From JBJXGV01 sp046160485 (GTDB taxonomy: Bacteria; Orphanbacterota; Orphanbacteria; JBJXGV01): 64,000 nucleotides of DNA. A program made the position numbers and the translations under genes. This document shows, one piece after another, positions 1-8,314 of this stretch (the stretch's first letter is position 1; each line of letters starts with the position of its first letter). Where the stretch lies: positions 186,001 through 250,000 of the forward strand of contig JBJXGV010000002.1 of assembly GCA_046160485.1 (NCBI GenBank), given 5' to 3'. The notes under the pieces were generated by a model, which was not told where the DNA came from, made no database searches, and saw only the letters and a list, made by a program, of their open reading frames with translations.

Positions 1-22
1 CGAACCTCCTGAACACAGAGAC

Positions 23-48
23 GGCCGCGCCTGAGTGCTTGCGCGGCC
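23..48. repeat. GC-rich inverted repeat
   Basis: Eight-base perfect arms (GGCCGCGC and GCGCGGCC) flank a 10-base loop just beyond the end of the leftward O-antigen ligase gene. It could act as a transcription terminator for that gene cluster, but there is no T-tract on either side, so this is only a structural observation. The rest of bases 1-78 shows nothing recognisable. Confidence 0.35.
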
Positions 49-78
49 ACGATGACCGACGAAGGCCGTGAGTCTATC

Positions 79-1413
79 TCAGGGGCGCGAGGCCGTCAAC
101 GGACGCGCCGCGCCGTGGCTGCGCGCTTCGTTCGAACGCTCGTCTCGGCGCCAGAGCGGCGCCGCGAGCGCGATGCCGATGAGCGCGTAGAGTAGCGTCA
201 CGACTTCGGCATCCCCGAAATTCCACTCGAAGAGTCCCTCGACGAGGAACCCCGTGAACGCCGCAAGGCCGCCGAGCGCCACGGCTCGCGCGCGCGGACC
301 GGGCGATGCGCGGAGAGCGCGCACGAGCGCGGTGGCGATTCCCGCGAAGAGCGCGATGAACGCCGCGAGTCCGATCGCGCCGGTCGCCGCGGCGATCTGC
401 AAGAAGTTCGAGTGAAAATGCCCGTGCACGACGCCCGCGTAGTCCGGGTCGGCGTAGCGCGTGAAGAGCGGCTTCATGTCCATGAGGCCCGCGCCGGTGA
501 GCGGGTGATCGCGAACGATGCGCAGCGCGACGCGCCACATGTGCAGCCGCTCCGTGTTGAGCGGATGGTTCGGATCGACGATGCTCGTCACGCGATCTTG
601 CAGCGATGCCGGAAGGAAAAAGTACGATGCGACGAGTGCCGCGCCGAGCGCGAGGAGGATGCGTGGGCGGGTGAGCGCGAGGATCACGGATGCGCCCGCG
701 AGGACGCCGAGCCAAGCGCCGCGCGTGTAGGTAAGAACGAGCGCCCACCCGACCAAGGCGAGCGCCGCAAGCGCGGCGAGCCGGCGCGCGCGCGATGCGG
801 CGGCGAAAACCTGCGGCGCCAAGAAGAGAAGCGTGAGCATGAGGACGCCGGCGGTCGTCATGTAGAAGCCGGAGATTCCGCGGAGGCGTTCGGCGAGGCC
901 GCCCGCGCTCGCGAGGTAGACGGCGGCGCCGTATGCGCTCGTGGCGAGCCCGCCAGCCAGGAGCGCGGCGAGGAGACGGCGGCCGCGCGCGCGGTCCGCG
1001 GTGCCCGACGCGAACACGAAGAGCGCGAGCGCCAGAAGAAGCTTCTGCATCTTGGCGAAGCTGGCGGAGCGGTCGAACGCGTTGAGCGACGCGAGCGCGA
1101 GTGCCGCTGCGAAGATGACGAAGAGCGCAAGAAGCGGCTGTCCGGGGCCGGCGAGGCGTGAAGCGAGCGACGGGGGTTTGACCGCGACGTGTCCGCCGCC
1201 GCCGCCTTGACGCGCCGCGCCGCCTAGCGCGATCGCGATCCACGCAACGCCGGCGATCCCGAGCGCGATCTCGGAGCCCGCGATCGTCACGGGAGTCAGG
1301 AGCAGGAAGAGAATCATTCCCGCCTCCTGGGTCCGCGCAAGCCATGCCGGCGAGCCGCTCGCACTCGTCATCGCGGCGGGTGCGCGTTCGGCGTTCTCAC
1401 CGGGGGCGCGCAT
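79..1413 (-). CDS. O-antigen ligase family membrane protein
   Basis: A 444-residue polytopic membrane protein with about ten hydrophobic segments (the first ILFLLLTPVTIAGSEIAL near residue 35) and a long extracytoplasmic loop holding the family signature around residues 270-340 (NTERLHMWRVALRIVRDHPL, then TGAGLMDM and HGHFHSNFLQI). This is the PF04932 Wzy_C/WaaL pattern: ligation of polymer to lipid A core or similar acceptors, or polymerisation, in the inner membrane. The start at 1413 is favoured because GAGGAGC lies 7 bases upstream; a later ATG at 1371 is the alternative. The start overlaps the end of the upstream glycosyltransferase by 17 bases, so the two are translationally coupled. 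Ligase and polymerase cannot be separated by sequence alone. Confidence 0.85.
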   Translation of the reverse strand: MRAPGENAERAPAAMTSASGSPAWLARTQEAGMILFLLLTPVTIAGSEIALGIAGVAWIAIALGGAARQGGGGGHVAVKPPSLASRLAGPGQPLLALFVIFAAALALASLNAFDRSASFAKMQKLLLALALFVFASGTADRARGRRLLAALLAGGLATSAYGAAVYLASAGGLAERLRGISGFYMTTAGVLMLTLLFLAPQVFAAASRARRLAALAALALVGWALVLTYTRGAWLGVLAGASVILALTRPRILLALGAALVASYFFLPASLQDRVTSIVDPNHPLNTERLHMWRVALRIVRDHPLTGAGLMDMKPLFTRYADPDYAGVVHGHFHSNFLQIAAATGAIGLAAFIALFAGIATALVRALRASPGPRARAVALGGLAAFTGFLVEGLFEWNFGDAEVVTLLYALIGIALAAPLWRRDERSNEARSHGAARPLTASRP

Positions 1414-2500
1414 TCAATAGCTCCTCGTACACGCGCTCCGTTTTCTCGACGGTGCGTTCGATCGTGAAGTGTTCGAGCAGGCGCGTGCGCGCGCGTTCGC
1501 CCATCGTGCGCGCGCGCGCCCGATCGGTGTAAAGCGCGCGCAAAGCGTCGACCAGCGGCGCGGGGTCCGCCGGAGGAAAGAGATACCCCGTGTCGCCCTC
1601 GACAATCGCCTCGGCGTTGCCCCCGGCGTCGGACGCGATCACCGGCACGCTCGACGCCATCGCCTCGAGAATCGCGAGCGAAAACCCCTCGATCGACGAC
1701 GGCAAGACCATTACCGAGAAGAGCCGGTAGAAGGGGAGCGGCCGGTCGCGAAATCCGAGGTAGTGGAACTCCTGATTCAGGCCGAGCTCGCGCGCGCGCG
1801 CGTCGAGTGCGGCGTCACGGTCGATGCCGAGGAACAGAACCGTCATGTCGCTCGGCAGGGCGCGTAGCGCATCGAGCAAGATGTTCTGGTCCTTCAAGCG
1901 CGCGACGACACCGATCACGAAACGCTCGGGCGGGATCGCAAGCTCGCGGCGCAGCGCGTCGACTTCGCCTTGCGTGACGGCATCGACCGGCGCAACGGGG
2001 ATGCCGTTGTGCACGACCGCAACGTGTGCGTCGCGGAGTCCGTTCATCACGAGGCTCTCCTTCACGCGACCGCTCACGGCGATGACGCGGTCGGAGCCGC
2101 GGTGAACGATCCACGACTGAAGCGGCCCGCCGGTCGTCATCGGAGTGTTGCGCCGCGTCAACACGACGCGCGCCGGAAGGCCGAAGAGAATCCTCGCCCA
2201 AATCGCCATGTAGCGATCGCGCGACGCGTGGCAGTTGACGATGTCGATCTTGTGCTCGGCGACGACGCGTGCAAGCGCGGCGGCGCCGCGAATCGACGGT
2301 CGCGGGAACGCGAACGGGATGACGCGCGCCGGCCCTTCCGCGAACCGGCGCGCGATCAGACTTTCCGCGCGAACGAGCATGAAAAGTTCGTGGCCGCGTG
2401 CGGCGAGGCCGCGCGAGAGATTCGTGATCGAATTCGTCGAGCCGCCGTAGTCGCCCTGATGCGTGGCCTGAAGGATGCGCATCGCACGCCGAGCGCTCAT
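1397..2500 (-). CDS. Glycosyltransferase family 4 protein
   Basis: A 367-residue GT-B glycosyltransferase. The N-terminal acceptor domain begins MRILQATHQGDYGGSTNSI; the C-terminal nucleotide-sugar domain carries the GT4 EX7E signature (EGFSLAILE) followed by ASSVPVIASDAGGNAE and GYLFPPAD. It probably transfers a sugar to a growing surface polysaccharide on the cytoplasmic face. The gene starts at an ATG sharing ATGA with the stop of the upstream GT39 gene and overlaps the O-antigen ligase by 17 bases, so it is the middle gene of a three-gene leftward operon. The reading frame stays open far upstream, but that extension only mirrors the neighbouring gene and is not coding. Donor and acceptor sugars cannot be inferred. 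Confidence 0.9.
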   Translation of the reverse strand: MSARRAMRILQATHQGDYGGSTNSITNLSRGLAARGHELFMLVRAESLIARRFAEGPARVIPFAFPRPSIRGAAALARVVAEHKIDIVNCHASRDRYMAIWARILFGLPARVVLTRRNTPMTTGGPLQSWIVHRGSDRVIAVSGRVKESLVMNGLRDAHVAVVHNGIPVAPVDAVTQGEVDALRRELAIPPERFVIGVVARLKDQNILLDALRALPSDMTVLFLGIDRDAALDARARELGLNQEFHYLGFRDRPLPFYRLFSVMVLPSSIEGFSLAILEAMASSVPVIASDAGGNAEAIVEGDTGYLFPPADPAPLVDALRALYTDRARARTMGERARTRLLEHFTIERTVEKTERVYEELLNARPR

Positions 2501-3795
2501 CGCGCGGCACCCGGCGGACGCGCGGCGCGCGCCGAACGCCACCGGTCCCACGCGGCGCACGCGGCGATACTTGCGAAGAGAATCACGAGCGTCATCACGG
2601 GGAGGCTGTAGCGCATGCGCACGACCGTAACGGCGTGAATCGCGTTCATGTAGAGCACCAAGAGAGCGGCAATGGCGGCGGCGCGCGTCCGGCGCGCGAA
2701 CCAGAAACCGGCGATACCGAGCGCCAGAAGCGGAAGGTTGATGATCGCGTTGCCCGCGATGACGCGCGGTTGGCCCCAGTACCAGTAAGCGAGCGCGCGC
2801 ACGGCCGTGCGGCGGAAGAACGTCATCGGCTCGTGAGCGATTTCGTTGAGCGTCGTCCGAAGGCGCCCCGACTCCTTCTCGCGCAGCGCGCGAATCTGTT
2901 TCTCGCGTTCTTCTTCCGTCAGCGAATCGAACGCGGGCTTCTGCCCCCCCTGTTCGTTGTAGAACTGGTCGAAGCCGTCCACCATGTACGTGTCCGCGCC
3001 GCCGAAGTCTTTCTTGAAACCTTCCGTGAGCGCGCGGCCGCCGCGCAGCGTGACGGGCACGAAGCCGCCGGTCAACTCGTAGCCGCGGTAGAGCCACGGT
3101 CCGATGACGACGAGCGCCGCGGCGACGAAGAGCGCGCCCTCGCGTGCGAAGCGCACCGGCTCGCGGCGGCGTACCCAGAGGAGCCGCACGAGCAACAGCG
3201 CGGGCAGGAGGATGACCTTTTCTTTCGTGAGCACGAGCGCGCCCCACGCGGCGCCCGCGAGCAGCGCTCGCCACACGCCGCCGCGCGCTTCGAGCGCGAC
3301 CCACGCGACGTAGAGTGCTAGAAACACGAGCGTGAAGAGAACCTCGGGCGCGATGCGCGCCGAGTAGACGATCATCTGCGGATAGAGCGCCCACGCGGCG
3401 GCGGCGAGGAATCCCGCGCGGCGATTCTCGAGGATGAGCGCGCCGATCGCGTAGAGCGCCCCGCACGTGATCGCGTCGAGCGCGGCGTGCGCGATCCAGA
3501 GTCGCGCGCCTTCGCCCATCTCGACGCCGAAGAGCGAATACAGCCCCGATAGAAAGTAGACATAGCCCGGCGGGATCAGAAGATTTTCCGGGCGCCCCGG
3601 CGACATGACGAATCCGTGGCCGGCGAGAAGATTGCGCGCGATCTCGTCGTAGCCGTCGTCGACGCCGCGCCAGAAGAGCGCGTCGCCGATCTTCGGAAAG
3701 ATGAAGAACGAATAGACGAGCCGCGCGAGGAACGCGATCGCGACGACCGTCGGGAGCGCGCGCTCGTCCTTCGCGAACTGGAGGAGTCTCCGCAT
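2497..3795 (-). CDS. ArnT-like glycosyltransferase family 39 membrane protein
   Basis: A polytopic membrane protein of about 432 residues. The first helix (PTVVAIAFLARLVYSFF) is followed by an acidic stretch (WRGVDDGYDEIARNLL) and LIPPGYVYFLSGLYSLFG, the usual arrangement in the first periplasmic loop of ArnT/PMT-type polyprenyl-phosphate-sugar transferases. It probably moves a sugar from a lipid-linked donor to an acceptor at the outer face of the inner membrane. First gene of a leftward operon with the GT4 and O-antigen ligase genes. The ATG at 3795 is preceded at 8 bases by TAGAGT and has no Shine-Dalgarno, which fits a leaderless message; a GTG at 3813 with a weak GAGG is the alternative start. 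Confidence 0.8.
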   Translation of the reverse strand: MRRLLQFAKDERALPTVVAIAFLARLVYSFFIFPKIGDALFWRGVDDGYDEIARNLLAGHGFVMSPGRPENLLIPPGYVYFLSGLYSLFGVEMGEGARLWIAHAALDAITCGALYAIGALILENRRAGFLAAAAWALYPQMIVYSARIAPEVLFTLVFLALYVAWVALEARGGVWRALLAGAAWGALVLTKEKVILLPALLLVRLLWVRRREPVRFAREGALFVAAALVVIGPWLYRGYELTGGFVPVTLRGGRALTEGFKKDFGGADTYMVDGFDQFYNEQGGQKPAFDSLTEEEREKQIRALREKESGRLRTTLNEIAHEPMTFFRRTAVRALAYWYWGQPRVIAGNAIINLPLLALGIAGFWFARRTRAAAIAALLVLYMNAIHAVTVVRMRYSLPVMTLVILFASIAACAAWDRWRSARAARPPGAAR

Positions 3796-3879
3796 TGCGG
3801 GAGACTCTATCACTCTGCCTCGGATGAGAGGAACCGATTGACGCGATTCGCGGCGAGAGGGTGCGCCCGGCCCACGAGA

Positions 3880-3888
3880 TGCTAGACG
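3880..3888 (+). promoter_or_regulatory. Possible extended -10 element
   Basis: TGCTAGACG in the gap between divergent glycosyltransferase genes matches an extended -10 (TGnTAnnnn) and would give a leader of about 45 bases before the TTG start at 3942. No convincing -35 is seen. Confidence 0.3.
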
Positions 3889-3941
3889 CGCTTCACGACG
3901 AATGAGATGATTCGCGCCGTTTCATTCCGAGAAGGGAATCC

Positions 3942-5150
3942 TTGCGACCGCGCCGCTACGTTCTCGTCACCCACTCTCATTACCCCGATGATCCGCGCGC
4001 CGTAAAACATGCGACGGCGCTACGTGAAGCGGGCTATGAGGCGGTCGTCATCGCGCTGCGGCGCGCGGGCGAGGCGAAGCGCGAAACGCTCGCCGGCGTG
4101 GAGGTGCGGCGCGTGTCGCTCGAGCACAAGCGCGGTGGCGGCGCGCGCTACCTCTTCGAATACGCGGCGATCTTTGCGCTCGCCTCGTGGGAACTCGCGG
4201 CGTTGAGCGCTTCGCGCCGGGCGTTCGCCGTTCAGATCAACAACCCGCCGGATTTCCTCATATTCGCCGGACTCGTTCCGAAACTCTTCGGCGCGAAACT
4301 CGTGCTCGACCTGCACGAGCCGATGCCTGAGCTGCTGGCATCGATTCGGCAGCAATCGCCGGATGCCCAGAGCGTCCGTTTGCTCAAGTGGATCGAACGC
4401 CTCTCGACGCGATTCGCCGACGCCGTGATTACCGTCAGCGAGATCTGCCGCAAGAGATTCGTCGAGCGCGGTACGCCGGCCGAGAAGATCACCGTCGTGA
4501 AGAACGTGAGCGACCTGCGACTTTTCGATCCGGCGCGATTCGCGCGGGGCGAGGATCTCGCGGGCGGGGGCTCGAATGCCGGCGCGCGGCTCATCTATCA
4601 CGGCACGCTCGTGAACCGGTACGGCGTCGACCTGGCGGTGCGGGCGCTCGCGCGCGTGCGCGAGCAGCTGCCGCACGCAAGCCTCGCCATCTATGGCCGC
4701 GGCGAAACGCTCGAGGAACTCACGCGCCTTGCGCGCGAACTGGGCGTCGAGGATCGCGTCAGCTTCGGTGGCCAAGTCGATCTCCCATCGATTCCGGAGA
4801 AGATCGCGCACGCCGACATCGGCATCGTGCCGAACCGCCAAGACATCTTCATGGATCTGGTGCTGCCGACGAAACTCTTCGAGTACATCGCGATGGAGAA
4901 ACCGGTCGTCGTCGCCGCGACCGCGGCGGTGCTCGACTACTTCGGCACGGAGGATCTCTATCTCTTCGAGCCGGGCGACGACGCGGGCCTTGCGCGCGCG
5001 ATTCTCGACGTGTGCGCAGATCCGGATCGCGCGCGCGTGCGCGCGCGCCGCCTCCGCGAGCGCTGCGCGCGCGAGACGTGGGCGGTTGAGAAAATGAAGC
5101 TCCTCCGTCTCTTCGAATCGCTCCACGGCGATGGCGAGCGCGCCCGCTAA
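3942..5150 (+). CDS. Glycosyltransferase family 4 protein
   Basis: A 402-residue GT-B enzyme. The N-terminal half has VLVTHSHYPDDPRAVKHA and VITVSEICRKRFVERGTP, an acceptor-domain segment typical of GT4 enzymes. The C-terminal half has LIYHGTLVNRYGVDLAVRAL, SLAIYGRGE and a donor-site region LPTKLFEYIAMEKPVVVAA in which E/KLFEY replaces the more common EGF signature, as in WcaI/PimB-like members. Start is TTG with AAGGGA seven bases upstream; no ATG occurs nearby. It ends one base before the start of a YbhN-type gene, forming a two-gene rightward operon divergent from the O-antigen cluster. Likely role: polysaccharide or glycolipid assembly; the sugar is unknown. Confidence 0.88.
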   Translation: MRPRRYVLVTHSHYPDDPRAVKHATALREAGYEAVVIALRRAGEAKRETLAGVEVRRVSLEHKRGGGARYLFEYAAIFALASWELAALSASRRAFAVQINNPPDFLIFAGLVPKLFGAKLVLDLHEPMPELLASIRQQSPDAQSVRLLKWIERLSTRFADAVITVSEICRKRFVERGTPAEKITVVKNVSDLRLFDPARFARGEDLAGGGSNAGARLIYHGTLVNRYGVDLAVRALARVREQLPHASLAIYGRGETLEELTRLARELGVEDRVSFGGQVDLPSIPEKIAHADIGIVPNRQDIFMDLVLPTKLFEYIAMEKPVVVAATAAVLDYFGTEDLYLFEPGDDAGLARAILDVCADPDRARVRARRLRERCARETWAVEKMKLLRLFESLHGDGERAR

Positions 5151-6083
5151 ATGAAGCGCATTCTCTCTCTCGCCGGTGTGCTTCTCTTCGTGGTGATCAT
5201 CGTTTCCGCTGGGCCGCGGGAGATCGCGGGGGTCTTTCGGAACGCGCGCCCGATGCCGTTCGTCGTCGCGCTTCTTCTCGGCGTCGCGATGGCGATCGCG
5301 AAGTCGTGGCGCTGGAAAATGCTTCTCGATCACGCCGATCTCCCCACGCCGCTTTTCACCGCGCTTCGCTACTTTCTCGTCGGAAACTTTCTCGGCCTCG
5401 CGACGCCGGGCCGCGTCGGCGATTTCGCGAAGTCGCTCTACTTCGCGGGGCGCGGCGCCAATTCCTTCGCGCGCGCCACGGCGACCGTATTCGTCGACCG
5501 CGTGCTCGACATGCTGGTACTCGTCGTTCTCTCGTCGGCGGTGTTTCTGCATCACCGCGAGCAGTTGATCGCGTTGCCCTTCGTCTGCGCGGCGCTCGTG
5601 TTCATCCTGATCGCGGCGAAGCGGCGCGCCGGCGAACGCATTCTCCGCCGCGTGTTCGAGCGGATGTCGCCGGGCGAACACCGCGCGCGCGTCGGCGACG
5701 AATTCGCCGCGTTTTACGCGCAGGTCTCGCATCTCGTGTCGCGTTCACGCCTCGCCGCGCCGCTTCTTCTGGCGCTTCTCGCTTACGCCCTGATGATCAT
5801 CGCCGTCACGCGCCTGGCCGACGGCCTGCGCCTCGAACTCCCGCTCGCGTTCGTCGCGTCCTCGATGCTGCTCTCGATCTTCGCGTCGCTCGTGCCGGTT
5901 TCGATCGGCGGGCTCGGCTCGCGCGAAGCCGTCCTCATCGCTTGCTTCGCGCAGCGCGGCCTCCCCGCCGAGGCGGCGGTTTCTCTCTCTTTGGCGATGT
6001 TCGCCGTGTTCTATCTCACGTCGGCGGCCGCCGGCGCGATTCTCTGGCAGCGAAAGCCGATCCCGCTGCCGTCGCTGCGTTAG
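5151..6083 (+). CDS. YbhN/AglD-type lysylphosphatidylglycerol synthase transmembrane protein
   Basis: A 310-residue inner-membrane protein with about eight hydrophobic helices. It shows the hallmarks of the UPF0104/LPG_synthase_TM family (PF03706): KSWRWKMLLDHADLP near residue 50, YFLVGNFLGLATPGRVGDF near residue 70, and VSIGGLGSREAVLI near residue 255. Members include the membrane half of MprF and proteins encoded beside glycosyltransferases that are proposed to act as flippases or accessories in glycolipid export. It abuts the preceding GT4 gene (stop TAA then ATG), which supports a role in lipid-linked sugar handling. It converges on the KimA-like permease gene with a 5-base gap and no obvious terminator between them. 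Confidence 0.85.
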   Translation: MKRILSLAGVLLFVVIIVSAGPREIAGVFRNARPMPFVVALLLGVAMAIAKSWRWKMLLDHADLPTPLFTALRYFLVGNFLGLATPGRVGDFAKSLYFAGRGANSFARATATVFVDRVLDMLVLVVLSSAVFLHHREQLIALPFVCAALVFILIAAKRRAGERILRRVFERMSPGEHRARVGDEFAAFYAQVSHLVSRSRLAAPLLLALLAYALMIIAVTRLADGLRLELPLAFVASSMLLSIFASLVPVSIGGLGSREAVLIACFAQRGLPAEAAVSLSLAMFAVFYLTSAAAGAILWQRKPIPLPSLR

Positions 6084-6088
6084 CGCGT

Positions 6089-8218
6089 CTACTCCGCGGG
6101 TTTCTCGGTGCTCGATTTGGCGCGTTGCGCACGTGCCGCGTCGGCCGCCAGCCGGCGTGCCGCGATCTCTTTTGCGGAATCGCGCTTCTTCGGTTCCCAG
6201 ACGCGGATCGGCAAGATCATCATCTGCTGGCCCTGAAACACGAGCCGTCGCTGCAGCGAGTACGCGGCCTGGTTGTGGAGGAATCGCGAGAGCGTGGCCT
6301 CCGATTGGAAGACGAGTTGCCCCGCGTAGACGATCGACCGCGGATTGCCGCGCCCGGCATCGAGGCAGATGCGCTCGAGCGCGGGAATCGGATCGGTCGC
6401 CAACTCGTAGCGCACTTCCGACTCGAGACCGAGACTGCGCGCGAGGCGCTGGTATTTGTCGAGCTGCGCCGCCGTCGACACCTCGAGTGCCTTCACCTCG
6501 TCCTTCCCCTTGAAGCGGCTCGAATCGATTTCGCCGACGGAGATGAAGATGTAGCGATCGTGCAGTTCGCGGTAGAGACGCAGCACCGAGAGCAGGCAGT
6601 GAACGCCGAGCCCGCCGTAGCGTCCGACGAGCATGATCGCGGGGCCCTTCTGAATCGCGGAGGCCTTCGGCGGATGCAGGAGCGACGGCGGCAGGTTCGC
6701 CAGCGTCGAGTCGAGATCCTTCACGTGGCGCGCGACCTTCGCGTAGTGCGCGCGCACGCGCGAGCAAACGAAGATGAGCGCTCCCGTGAGAATGACCGTC
6801 TTCCACGCGCCGTGCGTGAACTTGAAGACGAGGTTGAAGATGAGAACGAGCGACGTGAGTGCGGTGCCGACGCTCGAGAGAGCGAGTTTCCAGCCCCACC
6901 GCGCGACCGACGCGCGGGCGCGCCACCAGTGCAGCGACAGGCCGAGCAGCGAGAGGCTGAACCCGACGAAGACGTTCACGCTGTAGAGAATGACGAGGTC
7001 CTTCACGTTCGCGCCGGTGATGAAGAGCATCACAAGCGAGAACACGCCCATGAAGAGGACGCCGTGTTGCGTGACGAGTTGATCCGAGAGGTAAGCGAAA
7101 AGGCGCGGGATCCAACCGTCGACCGCCATCGCGGCGAGGACGCGCGGACCGGCGACGAATCCGCTCTGCGACGCGACGAAGAGAAGCGCCCCCTCGGAGA
7201 TAAGCGCGAGTATGAGGAACACGCCGCCGATCGCGAGGCCTCCGACCTGCCAGTTCGCGGAGACCTTTTCGATGAGCGACGCGTTGAGAGTCCTCCCGGG
7301 CTCGTGTTCGACGCCGTAAAGCAGATACAAAATGAGGAGCCCGCTTGCCGTGACGGCGAGCGAAATCGCCATCGCGATCATCGTGTTGCGGCCGGTTTTC
7401 GCGCGGGGCTCGCGTAGAACGCCGACTGAGGTCGATACCGCTTCGATGCCGGTGTACGTCCCGCCTCCGATGCAGTACGCGCGCAGCAAGAGAAGCAGTG
7501 TCGCCAAGAACGCGCCGCCCTCGAAGGCCGCGTGTGTCTCGACGGCCGTCTTCTCGACCATGATCTGAATCTGATCGCCGCGCGCCGCGATGCCGACGAT
7601 CAAGAGCGCGGCGTGCGTGATCACGAAGAGCATGAAGATCGGGAAGAGGATCTTCACCGATTCTTTGACGCCGCGCAGGTTGGCCCAAGAGAGGAGAACG
7701 ATGATCGTGCACGCGATGATCAGTTTGTAGGGGCGAACCTCGGGCGGGAGAAAACTCAGTAGCGCATCGACTCCGCTCGCAACGGAGATCGCGATCGTGA
7801 GGATGTAGTCGACGACGAGCGCGCTTCCAGCGACGGTGCCGGCGCGCTCTCCGAGCAGCTTGCTGACGACAAGATAACCGCCGCCGCCGTGCGGGAAGAG
7901 CTGAATGAGTTGGATGTAGCACGCCGAGATGATCGCGACGGTGATCGCGGTGGCGATCGCAAGGTAGATCGCGAGGTAGCGATGCTCGCCGAGCGCCAGG
8001 AACGCCTCCTCGGGCCCGTAGCTCGAAGAGGAGAGCCCGTCCGCGCCGAGGCCGACCCACGCGAAGAACGCGATCAGCGAGATGGAATGAAAGACCTTCG
8101 GGTCGAGCGGGTTCTTCGGCGCCCCGAAGAAAAAGCGGCGAAGCGAAAAACCTTCGCCGAACGGGCGCGGCTTCGAAGGCGCCTCGCTGTCGCCGGCTGT
8201 GGGATTCGAGTCCGACAT
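6089..8218 (-). CDS. APC superfamily permease, KimA-like
   Basis: A 709-residue transporter with about twelve membrane helices in the first 490 residues and a cytoplasmic tail of about 200 residues. The first helix contains GLGADGLSSSSYGPEEAF and the third region HGGGGYLV, the diagnostic motifs of the KimA/YdaO branch of the APC superfamily (high-affinity potassium uptake in Bacillus). Potassium as substrate is therefore likely but not proven; an amino acid is possible. The tail includes a nucleotide-binding-like fold segment (IMLVGRYGGLGVHCLLSVLR). The ATG at 8218 has no Shine-Dalgarno but lies 9 bases after a good -10, indicating a leaderless transcript. No cyclic-di-AMP riboswitch is visible upstream. 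Confidence 0.82.
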   Translation of the reverse strand: MSDSNPTAGDSEAPSKPRPFGEGFSLRRFFFGAPKNPLDPKVFHSISLIAFFAWVGLGADGLSSSSYGPEEAFLALGEHRYLAIYLAIATAITVAIISACYIQLIQLFPHGGGGYLVVSKLLGERAGTVAGSALVVDYILTIAISVASGVDALLSFLPPEVRPYKLIIACTIIVLLSWANLRGVKESVKILFPIFMLFVITHAALLIVGIAARGDQIQIMVEKTAVETHAAFEGGAFLATLLLLLRAYCIGGGTYTGIEAVSTSVGVLREPRAKTGRNTMIAMAISLAVTASGLLILYLLYGVEHEPGRTLNASLIEKVSANWQVGGLAIGGVFLILALISEGALLFVASQSGFVAGPRVLAAMAVDGWIPRLFAYLSDQLVTQHGVLFMGVFSLVMLFITGANVKDLVILYSVNVFVGFSLSLLGLSLHWWRARASVARWGWKLALSSVGTALTSLVLIFNLVFKFTHGAWKTVILTGALIFVCSRVRAHYAKVARHVKDLDSTLANLPPSLLHPPKASAIQKGPAIMLVGRYGGLGVHCLLSVLRLYRELHDRYIFISVGEIDSSRFKGKDEVKALEVSTAAQLDKYQRLARSLGLESEVRYELATDPIPALERICLDAGRGNPRSIVYAGQLVFQSEATLSRFLHNQAAYSLQRRLVFQGQQMMILPIRVWEPKKRDSAKEIAARRLAADAARAQRAKSSTEKPAE

Positions 8219-8227
8219 ATTCCGGGG

Positions 8228-8256
8228 ATGCTAGAGCATTGCACCACTCCGGCCAA
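8228..8256 (-). promoter_or_regulatory. Sigma70-type promoter, leaderless start of KimA-like gene
   Basis: On the minus strand TTGGCC, a 17-base spacer and TAGCAT are followed after 9 bases by the ATG at 8218. Transcription would begin at or next to the start codon, consistent with the missing ribosome binding site. Confidence 0.55.
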
Positions 8257-8292
8257 GCAACATCGGATGAAGCGTGCTCGGTGCGGCGCGCG

Positions 8293-8310
8293 CTGCCGGC
8301 ATGCCGGCAG
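8293..8310. repeat. Perfect 18-base palindrome
   Basis: CTGCCGGCATGCCGGCAG is its own reverse complement. It sits directly after the stop of the leftward GT39-TPR gene and about 35 bases upstream of the -35 of the KimA-like gene. It could be an operator or the stem of a termination structure for the upstream gene; no T-tract follows on the minus strand. Confidence 0.5.
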
Positions 8311-8314
8311 GCGC

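Noticed and set aside
1397..3466. A single 689-codon leftward frame covering the GT4 gene and much of the GT39 gene
   Set aside because: Only the part after the ATG at 2500 is glycosyltransferase; the rest is an out-of-frame reading of the GT39 gene.
5306..8060. Long open frames antisense to or out of frame with the YbhN-type and KimA-like genes
   Set aside because: High GC leaves long shadow frames. These translations are Arg/Ala-rich without domains, while the opposite frames give well-formed membrane proteins.
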